DNA of 32,449 bases from Actinomycetales bacterium. GTDB lineage: Bacteria; Actinomycetota; Actinomycetes; S36-B12. The notes below the pieces were generated by a model. It was not told the origin of the DNA, searched no databases, and was given only the letters and a program-made list of their open reading frames with translations. Location of the stretch: NCBI GenBank assembly GCA_016125355.1, contig WGLX01000031.1, positions 1 to 32,449 of the forward strand. Reading direction: 5' to 3'. A program made the translations under genes and the position numbers. Shown piece by piece: positions 9,389 through 17,530 of the stretch. Position 1 is the stretch's first letter, and the number at the start of each line of letters is the position of its first letter.

Positions 9389-10788
9389 GGTGCCGGGTCG
9401 TGGAGGGCGTCCAGGTAGCCGCCCATGAGGCCGGTGATGGTGGCGTGTCCCTCGAGGGAGCCGGAGAAGCCGTACAGCGCGCCGCTCTCCGAGGTCTCGC
9501 CGGCATGCTCGGCCGCATAGGCGGCGGCCGCCCGGAGGTCGCCGAGGAAGGCATCCACCACCGCGTCGGGGGTGTTCGGGCGGGTCACGCAGAAGTGCAG
9601 GGCTGCCGGCAGCTGGAGGGCGTTCATCCGCCAGCCCCGGCGCTTCAGCTCGTCGTTGACGAGGTAGATGTCCAGCTCGTCGGACGTGAAGGCCACCAGG
9701 AAGGTCGGCTCCCCGATGACCTCGAGCCCAGGGATCTCCCCGATGCCTCGCACCATCCGCTGGGCCGCGTCATGGATATCGCGGGCCGCCGCGAGGTATC
9801 CCTGCCGGCCGGTCATGACGAGGGAGGCCCAGGTGGAGGCGATCAGCCCACCGCTTCGGGAGCCGGCGAAACCCGGAGAGACATACAGGCCGCCCGGCCA
9901 GTCGGGATACGCGAACCACTGATGGGCGCGGAGCTCCTTCGTCCGGTAGGTGAGGACGGACGTCCCCTTCAGGGCGTAGCCGAACTTGTGCGTGTCAGCG
10001 CTGATGCTCGTCACGCCCGGGACCCGGTAGTCCCAGAGCGGGACCTCGACCCCGTTCGCCTCGATCCACGGGAGGATGAAGCCGCCCAGGCAGCCGTCGA
10101 CGTGCAGCCCCACGCCGCGCTCCATCGCCAGCGCGCCCAGGTTCCCGATCGGATCGATCAGGCCGTGAGCGTAGTTGGCCGCCGAGCCGACGAGGGCGAT
10201 CGTGTTGTCATCCATGAGGTCGGCCATGGCATCCACGTCCGCGACGTAGGCGTCCGTGAGCGGCGCGTGGCGCACTTCGATGCCCAGCCAGTGCGCGCCC
10301 TTGTCGAGCGCGACGTGCGCGGTGCGCGGCATGACCACGTTCGGCCTCGTGACGCCGCGATTCGCCGCGGCCTGCTCGCGGTAGGTGTACAGGGCGGTGA
10401 TCAGGCTCTCGCTGCCGCCACTCGTCACGACACCGCACGCGTCGACCTCGCCCGAGCGCCCGTGGAGCATGTCTGCCACCATGGCGATGATCTCGGACTC
10501 GAACTTCGTCGCCGAGGGGTACATGTCCCGCTGCAGCACGTTGACGTGGGCGAACTGCTCGAACACCGTGCTCAGCGCGTGGTAGTGCTCGTGGTCTCCC
10601 GAGTAGAGGGTTCCCGACACCCGGCCGTCGTCGCCGATCTCGTCCTCTCGCCGAGCGAACGAGCGGACCTCGGCAATCACCTCGTCCGCGGCGCGGCCCT
10701 GGTCAGGGATGCGCCGGTAGGTCTCCGACTCGTGGCGGTAGGGGTAGAGCTCATCGAGGAATCGCTCGGCGGCATCGTCGCTCGACAT
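9385..10788 (-). CDS. Sphingosine-1-phosphate-lyase-like PLP-dependent enzyme
   Basis: A 467-aa fold-type I PLP enzyme of the group II decarboxylase superfamily, closest by motif to sphingosine-1-phosphate lyase. That enzyme cleaves phosphorylated long-chain bases to phosphoethanolamine and a fatty aldehyde. Visible landmarks: TSGGSES (122-128), HVALDKGAHWLG, HVDGC (229-233), and the PLP lysine K268 in SADTHKFGYALKGTSV, a close match to the lyase family. VSPGFAGSRSGGLIAS is also lyase-like. Glutamate decarboxylases differ in this stretch. No N-terminal membrane anchor is seen, so it should be soluble. Its gene overlaps the kinase gene by four bases. Confidence 0.85.
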   Translation of the reverse strand: MSSDDAAERFLDELYPYRHESETYRRIPDQGRAADEVIAEVRSFARREDEIGDDGRVSGTLYSGDHEHYHALSTVFEQFAHVNVLQRDMYPSATKFESEIIAMVADMLHGRSGEVDACGVVTSGGSESLITALYTYREQAAANRGVTRPNVVMPRTAHVALDKGAHWLGIEVRHAPLTDAYVADVDAMADLMDDNTIALVGSAANYAHGLIDPIGNLGALAMERGVGLHVDGCLGGFILPWIEANGVEVPLWDYRVPGVTSISADTHKFGYALKGTSVLTYRTKELRAHQWFAYPDWPGGLYVSPGFAGSRSGGLIASTWASLVMTGRQGYLAAARDIHDAAQRMVRGIGEIPGLEVIGEPTFLVAFTSDELDIYLVNDELKRRGWRMNALQLPAALHFCVTRPNTPDAVVDAFLGDLRAAAAYAAEHAGETSESGALYGFSGSLEGHATITGLMGGYLDALHDPAP

Positions 10789-10810
10789 GGCCCTCCCGGT
10801 TCAGGCGTCG

Positions 10811-11038
10811 CTACCCGCCCACCTTGGCACATTCGCCGTACTGTCGAGGGGCTATCGCCTCACGCGCGATCCTCAGCCAGTGCCGCTGCCGCTCCGCAAG
10901 GCTCATCTGCTCCTGCTGGCAGTCCCACTCACGGATGACGGCCACGACCGCCGCCCTCTGGGCCGAGGTGAAGGTGGCCGAGAAGTGTCGGCGCAGGACG
11001 AAGTCGATCTGCTCGCTCGGATCGCGCCGCGCCACCAT
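10811..11038 (-). CDS. Small unknown protein at the head of the lyase operon
   Basis: A 75-aa frame from ATG 11038 to a stop 22 bp before the lyase gene, on the same strand. Its codons have the strong G/C third-position bias of neighbouring genes, and the product is a plausible charged helical protein (QIDFVLRRHF, TSAQRAAVVAVIREW, SLAERQRHWLRIAREAIA). It has no signal peptide and no membrane segment. I do not recognise a family. The start is uncertain: there is only a weak ribosome binding site and the frame stays open upstream. Position suggests it is the first gene of the lyase-kinase-hydrolase transcript. Confidence 0.5.
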   Translation of the reverse strand: MVARRDPSEQIDFVLRRHFSATFTSAQRAAVVAVIREWDCQQEQMSLAERQRHWLRIAREAIAPRQYGECAKVGG

Positions 11039-11167
11039 CGTCCCAATCTGCCACCGAACCCCCGATCCCGCATCTTGACTCGTCCCGCGGATCATGGGAG
11101 GTGGCCCCAGCAATGGCCCGGAGCGTGCCGCGAGTCCGTCCGACGATTCATCTGCGAGGCTCGACCC

Positions 11168-12412
11168 ATGAAGCGCCCATCTGCGGACGGCCTGGGCTGG
11201 CTCTGTGCACTCGTGCTGAGCCTCGTCACCGTGGCCGTGATGGCCTTTGAGTGGTACCTCGTGAGCGTCGTCAACACGGATCCGCTGTGGGACTTGGCGG
11301 TGTATCGAGGGGCGGTCACCCAGTGGCTCCACGGGGGTGACGTCTACGACTATCGGCTGATGTACCCGACCCGAATCGGTGGATTTCCCTTCACGTATCC
11401 GCCCTTCGCGGCGCTGCTTCTCGTGCCGACCGCCTGGGTGCCCGTGGCCGTCCTCGACTCCCTGTGGACGCTGGCTACCTTGGCGCTGATGGCGGCCATG
11501 GCGGCGTTCCTCGTCTTCCGAGCCCCGCGAACGAGTCGTACATGGCTGGGCACCACGCCGAAGCCGACACGACTCATCTGCTTCAGCGCCGCAGCGACGA
11601 TCTCCCTGCTCCTGACACTGCCCGGGGTCAACAACCTAGCCCTGGGGCAGGTCAGCTTCGCGGTGGCTGCGATGCTGCTCGTAGACATCGGGGGCGGTGT
11701 CAGCAGCCGATTTCGTGGGGCACTGTCGGGCCTGGCGGCCGCCATCAAGCTCACGCCGCTCATCGCAGTGCCGTACTTCATGATCACTCGGCAATGGCGG
11801 GCCGCGATCTTGTCGGCATCGGTCTTCGCCGTCGCCACGGCGGCGGCTTTCGTGGTCAACTGGCGCGGGTCCGTTGGCTTCTGGACTGCGTGGATCTTCG
11901 ATGTGACCCGCGTCGGCGATCCCGCCACGGTTCAGAACAAGTCGATCCTCGGAATGCTTGCACGGCTGGGCATCGAGGGACCACCGCGCACCTCCTACTG
12001 GCTGCTCATGGCGTCGGTTGCCGGGATTGCCGGACTCATCAATGCTCGCCGACAGTACGTGGCGGGCCAGCCGGTGGCGGCCGTTCTGATCGTCGGCGCC
12101 GCGGCCGTTGCCATTTCACCCGTGTCGTGGCCGCACCATCAGGTCTGGGCCGTGCTCATCGCCATCTGGCTGCTCCTCTTCAGAAACCCCGGATTCATGG
12201 TCCTAGGAGCCGCCCTTCTCCTGATGAACATCGTCGGGTCGCCGTTGATCGGCCAGGAGATCATTCCTGTGGGCCTGGACGATCCCCTCATACTGAGACT
12301 GGGGCGCGAGCTTCCGACGTTGTCGTTCGTCGCGGTGTGCCTCCTCGGCCTGCCGCTTCGTGCCCTCGGCGAGACACGATCTTGGCCTCGGCGGACAACC
12401 GTGGGAGCATGA
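11168..12412 (+). CDS. GT87-family integral membrane glycosyltransferase
   Basis: A 414-aa membrane protein with roughly ten hydrophobic segments, of the GT87 (DUF2029) family. Mycobacterial PimE, a polyprenyl-phosphate-mannose-dependent alpha-1,2-mannosyltransferase, belongs there. The first outside loop has PLWDLAVYRGA with the acidic residue expected of GT-C enzymes, then GGDVYDYRL and FTYPPFAALLL, and a middle segment SGLAAAIKLTPLI, all typical. It probably decorates cell-envelope glycolipids. The ATG at 11168 follows GAGG (11156-11159). The next gene starts three bases after its stop, so the two are co-transcribed. Confidence 0.87.
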   Translation: MKRPSADGLGWLCALVLSLVTVAVMAFEWYLVSVVNTDPLWDLAVYRGAVTQWLHGGDVYDYRLMYPTRIGGFPFTYPPFAALLLVPTAWVPVAVLDSLWTLATLALMAAMAAFLVFRAPRTSRTWLGTTPKPTRLICFSAAATISLLLTLPGVNNLALGQVSFAVAAMLLVDIGGGVSSRFRGALSGLAAAIKLTPLIAVPYFMITRQWRAAILSASVFAVATAAAFVVNWRGSVGFWTAWIFDVTRVGDPATVQNKSILGMLARLGIEGPPRTSYWLLMASVAGIAGLINARRQYVAGQPVAAVLIVGAAAVAISPVSWPHHQVWAVLIAIWLLLFRNPGFMVLGAALLLMNIVGSPLIGQEIIPVGLDDPLILRLGRELPTLSFVAVCLLGLPLRALGETRSWPRRTTVGA

Positions 12413-12415
12413 GGC

Positions 12416-13045
12416 ATGCCAGCCGACCGCGCCCCCTCTGTCCTGATCACCGGCATCCACAGTGACCACGGCTTCGCGATCTCGCATCGCTTCCGCAAGG
12501 AGGGCTGGTTCGTGGTGGGGTGCGACCAGGGCAGCCATGTGGGTCGCAACGCCAGGGCGCACATCACCGCGGACCTGACCGACGAGGCCGACTGCCGTCG
12601 CGCCGCGGCCCATGCGGCGATGCTCGGCAACGGCATCGACTGCATCGTGAACTGCGCGGACGTACGTGTCGACGGACCGGTCGAGGAGTTCGGCTCGCAG
12701 GCGTGGGACGTCATGATGGACGTCAACGTGAAGAGCGTGTTCCTGCTGGCGACCGCGTCCATGCCCTACCTGGAGGAGATGCACGGCAGCATCGTCGCCG
12801 TGGCGCCCGGACTCGACATCACGCCGGGCGCCGAGCACGCCGTGCACGATGCGACGCGTGCCGCCGTGATTGCCCTCATGTCCTCCCTCACGTCCGAGCT
12901 CGCCGGGCACGGGATCCACGTCCACGTGGTGCTGCCCGATCACGACGGTCGCATCCTGGATGCCGATGCGGTGGCGGATCGGGTCTGGCAGGCCGCCGGG
13001 TTCGACAGCGAGGGACACGAGCTGTCCTTCGCGCACGCCCACTGA
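12416..13045 (+). CDS. SDR-fold protein with degenerate active site
   Basis: A 209-aa protein with the short-chain dehydrogenase fold: an N-terminal SVLITGIHSDHGFAI strand-loop-helix, TADLTDEADC (cofactor-adjacent Asp), CIVNCADVRVDGPVEEF in place of the NNAG strand, and MDVNVKSVFLLATA with the structural Asn. However, the glycine-rich loop has lost its middle glycine, and the catalytic Ser-Tyr-Lys appears as Ala, His144 and Arg148 (in HDATRAAV). It is also short, lacking much of the substrate loop. It is probably a non-catalytic SDR. It is translated three bases after the GT87 gene. Confidence 0.75.
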   Translation: MPADRAPSVLITGIHSDHGFAISHRFRKEGWFVVGCDQGSHVGRNARAHITADLTDEADCRRAAAHAAMLGNGIDCIVNCADVRVDGPVEEFGSQAWDVMMDVNVKSVFLLATASMPYLEEMHGSIVAVAPGLDITPGAEHAVHDATRAAVIALMSSLTSELAGHGIHVHVVLPDHDGRILDADAVADRVWQAAGFDSEGHELSFAHAH

Positions 13046-13060
13046 CTCCGTCGCGGGTCT

Positions 13061-13078
13061 CCTGAGAGGACGCTCAGG
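13061..13078 (+). terminator. Hairpin after the GT87-SDR pair
   Basis: CCTGAG (13061-13066) and CTCAGG (13073-13078) form a six-pair stem with a six-base loop, 16 bp after the SDR stop and before the lipoprotein gene. No T-run follows. It may be a weak terminator or simply chance in GC-rich sequence. Confidence 0.35.
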
Positions 13079-13201
13079 TGCGGGGCGTAACCTCGGCCCC
13101 AGGGGCTCGCGCTCCGAACTGCGTGTTTCGGCACCCGCCATGCGCGCGGGCGCGAGATAGTAGGTCTTGGTTTGGCTGCGTCGACTGCGGAGGTTCCCCA
13201 C

Positions 13202-13762
13202 ATGCACATCGCCCGTTCCAAGCGCTTGATGGCCATCGCGGCGACGTTGTCCGTTGCCACCCTCGCACTGGGCGCCTGCTCCGGTGGTGATGACGCGTCC
13301 ACCTCGGCATCCGAGTCGGCGATGCCGTCCTCGCTGCCCTCTGTGATGCCCTCGGAGTCCGCCACCGCGGCACCCGTGGCCGCAGGTGCCGCCGCCGACG
13401 CCTGCGCCGCGTACTTCGAGCTCGACCTGCTGAACAGCTCCTACGCTGGCGGCGCGGTCGCCAATGGAAACCTCACCGAGCAGCAGGCCAAGGACCAGTT
13501 CACGTCGCTGCTCAAGACGATGAAGGCCCAGTCCAAGGCCGCGGTCCAGGACGGGAGCGGCGATGCGAAGATGCTCGCCAACGCCAAGCGCATGCGCAAG
13601 ATCGTGCTGGGCCTGAAGAAGAACCAGGCGCTCTCCGACCTGCCCAAGGCGAAGCAGGCCCGGTTCGCCAAGGCGTCCCTGCGAATGCAGAACGCGTGCG
13701 ATCGCGCCGGCTACCCGCTTCCGGACGACAACGTGACCGCTCGCACTGCGGCGGGGATCTGA
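13202..13762 (+). CDS. Putative lipoprotein of unknown function
   Basis: A 186-aa predicted lipoprotein. The start at ATG 13202 is chosen because GGAGG lies just upstream and it gives a proper signal: basic start (HIARSKR), hydrophobic core, lipobox LGAC with Cys26. A Ser/Pro/Ala-rich linker reaches about residue 68, followed by a mostly helical domain that is rich in lysine and alanine (residues 80-170) and contains two more cysteines, one near each end, that could form a disulfide. I do not recognise a family. It is anchored on the outer face of the membrane and is flanked by an SDR gene and a thioesterase gene on the same strand. Confidence 0.75.
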   Translation: MHIARSKRLMAIAATLSVATLALGACSGGDDASTSASESAMPSSLPSVMPSESATAAPVAAGAAADACAAYFELDLLNSSYAGGAVANGNLTEQQAKDQFTSLLKTMKAQSKAAVQDGSGDAKMLANAKRMRKIVLGLKKNQALSDLPKAKQARFAKASLRMQNACDRAGYPLPDDNVTARTAAGI

Positions 13763-13785
13763 GCGCCGAACCCTCCGGATCTCGC

Positions 13786-14655
13786 GTGAGCGGGGACCCC
13801 TGGCAGGGGCACTTCGCGGACCGGATGTCCCTCCAGCAGATCGACCGTGACATCTTCACGGGCCTGTGCCACTCGGGGTCTCCGCTGCGGGCGTATGGCG
13901 GCCAGATAGCTGCCCAGTCCCTCATGGCAGCCGGGCGCACTGTCGACGATCCCGCACGCCTCGTCCACAGCCTGCACGGGTACTTCCTGCGCCCGGGGCG
14001 CACCAAGGACTCGATCACGTACCTCGTGGACCGCCCACGCGACGGTCGCTCCTTCTCCACGCGGATCGTCCGCGCGGTGCAGCATGGCGAGACGATCTTC
14101 ATGATGACGGCGTCCTTCGCCGTGGAGGACACCGGTCCCGTCCATCAGTTCGCCCGTCCCGATGCCGCTCCTCCTGAGGAAGTCCCACAGATCCCCGTGG
14201 AGCTGCCCTCCTACCTCGACCCCAAGAGCGCGCGGGAACTGGACTACCCGGACTCGGCCGTGATCGCGTTGCGCGTCATCGACGGCGAGCGCCCGGTGGA
14301 GCTCGTCGACGGCCGGTACGAGCGCAAGGCGTGGGTGCGGGTCGAGGAGGATCTGCCCGATGACCCGCTCATCCAGTCCTGCGCCCTGACCTACCTGTCG
14401 GACCTCACCATGGTGAGCACCGCGCTGGCCCCGCACAATGCCGTGCTTGAGCGGCCCAATCTGATGCTGGCCTCCGTCGACCACGCCATGTGGTTCCACG
14501 CGCCCACCAGGGCGGACCATTGGCTTCTGTTCGCCCAGGACACCCCCGTGGCACGAAGCGGCCACGGGCTCGCCCGGGGCCTGTTCTTCGACGAGTCGGG
14601 CGTGCTGGTGGCGTCGGTGGTGCAGGAGTCGCTGATGCGCACCCGGAGTGGCTGA
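13786..14655 (+). CDS. tesB: Acyl-CoA thioesterase II (TesB-like)
   Basis: A 289-aa double hot-dog thioesterase that hydrolyses medium- and long-chain acyl-CoA. The N-terminal half has GGQIAAQSLMAAGRTV and SLHGYFLRPG, both family signatures; the C-terminal half has SVDHAMWFHAPTRADHWLLF with the catalytic Asp, then GHGLARGLFFDESG and VQESLMR with the catalytic Gln. I place the start at GTG 13786; the frame runs further upstream only into the lipoprotein gene. The intergenic space is 23 bp, so it is likely co-transcribed with the lipoprotein. It converges with tadC, with eight bases between the stops. Confidence 0.92.
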   Translation: MSGDPWQGHFADRMSLQQIDRDIFTGLCHSGSPLRAYGGQIAAQSLMAAGRTVDDPARLVHSLHGYFLRPGRTKDSITYLVDRPRDGRSFSTRIVRAVQHGETIFMMTASFAVEDTGPVHQFARPDAAPPEEVPQIPVELPSYLDPKSARELDYPDSAVIALRVIDGERPVELVDGRYERKAWVRVEEDLPDDPLIQSCALTYLSDLTMVSTALAPHNAVLERPNLMLASVDHAMWFHAPTRADHWLLFAQDTPVARSGHGLARGLFFDESGVLVASVVQESLMRTRSG

Positions 14656-14663
14656 ATGGCGCC

Positions 14664-15578
14664 TCAGAGGGTCTCAGCGAACACCTTGTAGATGCTGTAG
14701 GCAGCCGGACCCAGAATGATGATGAAAAGGGCTGGAAGCAGGCACAGCATGAGCGGGATGAGGATCTTGACCGGCACCTTCTGCGCCAGTTCACGAGCGC
14801 GCGCGTAGCGCTTGGCCCGCATCTCACGCGCCTGCTCACGCAGCACCGCTGCAACGGGCACGCCGATCTTGTCGACTTGAAGCATGGCGGAGACGAATCG
14901 CTGGACGTCCTCGGTCCGGGTACGACCTGCCAAGGCCGTCAGCGCTTCGGACCGCGTGCGCCCTAGTTGCATCTCCTTGAGGGCCACGCCGAATTCCTCG
15001 GCCATCGGCCCACTCTGATTGTCCGCGACCTGGCTCATGGCTGCCTGGAAGCTGAGTCCCGATTCGACACACAGGTTGAGCATGTCCAACGCGTCCGGGA
15101 GCCGACGCTGCATCTCCTCGTCACGCTTGAGTCCCTCGTTGTAGATGAGGAGGTCGGGCAGGAACAGTCCGGCGACGGTCATCACGGGCACGAAGATCCA
15201 CCAGATTCCCCCGCTGAGGAGCATCGCCAGCAGCAGCCCGAACACCAGCCCGGCCAGCATGAAGATGACCTTGCGGATGATCAACTCCTCGACAAGTGCC
15301 GGATCGTTCTTCCCGGCATAGAGCGCGTTGCGCTCGATGCGCTCGCGTTGCCGCTTGGTCGTCAGGGCTTCGCCGAGCGAGAGGACCGCAGTTCGGAGAA
15401 CTGATTCCTGACGCCTCGCAGCCTCGAGAGCCTCGTGGATGTTGTTCGAGGCGTAGCCCTGGACCATCGCAAGAGAGCGCTTCTTTGCGGCCTGCTCACG
15501 GCGGTTCATTAGCCACCAGCCGCCGTAGACAATGACGCCAAAGACCATCAGGGAGACGATGACGGGTATCGCTGCCAT
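14664..15578 (-). CDS. tadC: Type II/IV secretion F-domain protein TadC
   Basis: Inner-membrane platform protein of the Tad (tight adherence) pilus, 304 aa. It has one N-terminal hydrophobic segment (IPVIVSLMVFGVIVYGGWWLM), a cytoplasmic region, a hydrophobic pair near residues 115-150, the T2SSF domain (RRLPDALDMLNLCVESGLSFQAA) and a C-terminal hydrophobic segment. With TadB it forms the base on which the TadA motor acts. Start ATG 15578 lies two bases after the vWA-TadB stop. It is the last gene of the visible Tad operon. Confidence 0.88.
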   Translation of the reverse strand: MAAIPVIVSLMVFGVIVYGGWWLMNRREQAAKKRSLAMVQGYASNNIHEALEAARRQESVLRTAVLSLGEALTTKRQRERIERNALYAGKNDPALVEELIIRKVIFMLAGLVFGLLLAMLLSGGIWWIFVPVMTVAGLFLPDLLIYNEGLKRDEEMQRRLPDALDMLNLCVESGLSFQAAMSQVADNQSGPMAEEFGVALKEMQLGRTRSEALTALAGRTRTEDVQRFVSAMLQVDKIGVPVAAVLREQAREMRAKRYARARELAQKVPVKILIPLMLCLLPALFIIILGPAAYSIYKVFAETL

Positions 15579-15580
15579 GG

Positions 15581-17530
15581 TCAGACCTCGATCCGAGCGA
15601 TGCGTCGCATCCAGATGAATCCGACGATGAAGGGCACGCAGATGACGATCAGGGAGACCACGCCGATGGTCGTGGTCCAGAAGAACGACACGTAGTCCCG
15701 ATTGGCGACCAGCATGTAGGCGAACAGACCGATCGGCAGGGCCGCCAGAACCCAGCCGGAGAGGCGTCCCTCCGCTGACAACGTACGGACTTCCCGCCGC
15801 AGTTCGAAGCGGCTCTTCACCGTCGCGGCCGCCGTATCGAGAATGTTGGAGAGATTGCCACCAACCTCGCGCTGGATGGCCAGCGCCGTGACAGTCCACT
15901 TCAGGTCATCGTTCTGCATTCTGTCCGAGACCCGCAGGAGTGAATCCTCGACGGTGGAGCCCATCTGGACCTCACTCATGGCGCGACGAATCTGGCGGCT
16001 GACTTCGCCCGTGCCCTCTGAGGCAGCCGAGTCCAACGCCTGCTGAACGCTGAGCCCCGCCCTCAGCGAGCTGGCCATGAGCATGAGGAAGTCCGGCAGT
16101 TCCGTTTCGAACTGCCGCCGACGGGCCGACTCTCTGGAGGACAGCCAGACCCCGCTCACGAACCAGCCAAGAATGATGCCGATCGCGAGACCGATCCAGA
16201 CGTTGCCGAGGAGGAGGCCGATGATCACGGACAGCACGAGTGCCGCCACCACCCGGATAGCGAGCCAGGTGGCGACCGAGATCCGCACACCAGCGTTGTC
16301 CAGGCGTGAGTCGGTTGTCGCGTACCAGCCCTGCGTCGACATCCACTTGTCGAGCCCGGCGAGTAGGGAACTATCACCCAGTTCAGGCCGCTTGCCGTAC
16401 TCGCCGGACGTGATCGCCGTGGAGTACCACAGCACCTGTTCGACGCGGAGGCGGGCACGCTGCTGCCTGCGGAAGGAAGCGATCGCCAGCGCTCCCACGA
16501 TCACGATCAAGGCGATAAGGAGCGCGTAGATCCACGCGTCGGTGGAGGTCTGCGTCGTCAGGGGGGTCGTAGCGGGGGAATCCCCAGCCGCTGGAAAGGT
16601 GATCGGTGACGTGCCATTGCCCGCCAGGGCATCGGTCTCCGGCATCTGCGCGGTACCGCGGTAGTCCGTTCCGTCGACGCCTACGGCCACGACAGCGAAG
16701 CGATTGCTCGCATCCACGTTCTGCGGGATCTCGGAGACGACCTTCACCTTTCCGCCAAGGCTTCCCGTCGCCTGTTCGAAGGCTGCCTTGAGGCCCGTTG
16801 CATCCTGGGCCAGCAGCACCTGCCCACCGGACTCATCGGCGATCTGCTGAAGCAGCACCTCATGCGATGGCGACGGGGTGAGGGCGACGATGTCCACGGG
16901 CACACCCTTGGCCGACGCTGCCGCGTTCACCTGGTCGAGCGTCGAGGTGGACGCGCTGTCCCCGCCATCGCTGAGGACGAGAAGCCTGGCGCCCTTTGCC
17001 GGATCGGCTACGCCGAGACCGGAGATGATCGCGTCGTAGAGTGCGGTCTTTCGACCTGCCTCCAACCCTTCGATGGCAGCGATCACGGCTTCCTTGTCCG
17101 TGGTCGGCTGAACGTCGACCGTAACCACGTTGTTGAAGCTCAGCAGCCCGATCTCGACGTCTGCCGGTAGGGAGTTGACGTAGTTGACGGCAGCCTCCTT
17201 CGCAGCCGTCAATCGCGATCCGCGCATGGAGCCACTGACGTCCAGAGCGAGGACAGCTTCCTTGGATGCCGCGGCGTCCGCGATCTTCGTCGGCTCGGAG
17301 GGCACCTCGACACCTGACACAATGACGCTCGACGTCACCGTGGAGCCAGCCTCAAGTGGGACGCTGGGGTCGAGGTACACCATGAAGGTGACGGTGCGTC
17401 CCGTCTGGTCGACAACCTGGACGGAACGAGCATCGTCCGCCCGCGCCGCAGGCGCACCGAAGGTCACACCGAGGAGTACCGCGGCGATGGCGACGAAAGC
17501 GTTGACTAGGGCACGATGCGCGACCATCAC
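15581..17530 (-). CDS. tadB: Fusion of von Willebrand A domain and TadB platform protein
   Basis: A 649-aa two-part protein. Residues 1-33 are a signal peptide (cleavage probably near ARADD). A vWA domain follows at about 85-260 with an intact MIDAS motif DVSGS at 97-101 and the downstream LVLSDGGDSAST segment. A membrane segment lies near 342-362 (WIYALLIALIVIVGALAIA), then a TadB-type region with two hydrophobic stretches (430-470), the T2SSF domain (LPDFLMLMASSLRAGLSVQQAL) and C-terminal membrane segments. The vWA part should be outside the membrane. The start is GTG 17530 (four-base overlap with tadA) or ATG 17527 (one-base overlap). Normal TadB is only about half this length. Confidence 0.9.
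   Translation of the reverse strand: MMVAHRALVNAFVAIAAVLLGVTFGAPAARADDARSVQVVDQTGRTVTFMVYLDPSVPLEAGSTVTSSVIVSGVEVPSEPTKIADAAASKEAVLALDVSGSMRGSRLTAAKEAAVNYVNSLPADVEIGLLSFNNVVTVDVQPTTDKEAVIAAIEGLEAGRKTALYDAIISGLGVADPAKGARLLVLSDGGDSASTSTLDQVNAAASAKGVPVDIVALTPSPSHEVLLQQIADESGGQVLLAQDATGLKAAFEQATGSLGGKVKVVSEIPQNVDASNRFAVVAVGVDGTDYRGTAQMPETDALAGNGTSPITFPAAGDSPATTPLTTQTSTDAWIYALLIALIVIVGALAIASFRRQQRARLRVEQVLWYSTAITSGEYGKRPELGDSSLLAGLDKWMSTQGWYATTDSRLDNAGVRISVATWLAIRVVAALVLSVIIGLLLGNVWIGLAIGIILGWFVSGVWLSSRESARRRQFETELPDFLMLMASSLRAGLSVQQALDSAASEGTGEVSRQIRRAMSEVQMGSTVEDSLLRVSDRMQNDDLKWTVTALAIQREVGGNLSNILDTAAATVKSRFELRREVRTLSAEGRLSGWVLAALPIGLFAYMLVANRDYVSFFWTTTIGVVSLIVICVPFIVGFIWMRRIARIEV

Noticed and set aside
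9385-10788. Glutamate decarboxylase as identity of the PLP enzyme
   Set aside because: The motif around the PLP lysine (SADTHKFGYALKG) and the AGSRSGGLIA segment fit S1P lyase better than glutamate decarboxylase.
9400-10938. A 512-codon plus-strand frame opposite the lyase gene
   Set aside because: It is the shadow of the PLP enzyme, which has all family motifs on the minus strand.
11039-11167. A sigma-70-like promoter with TTGACT at 11075 for the GT87 gene
   Set aside because: No acceptable -10 lies 16-18 bases downstream, so I did not annotate it.
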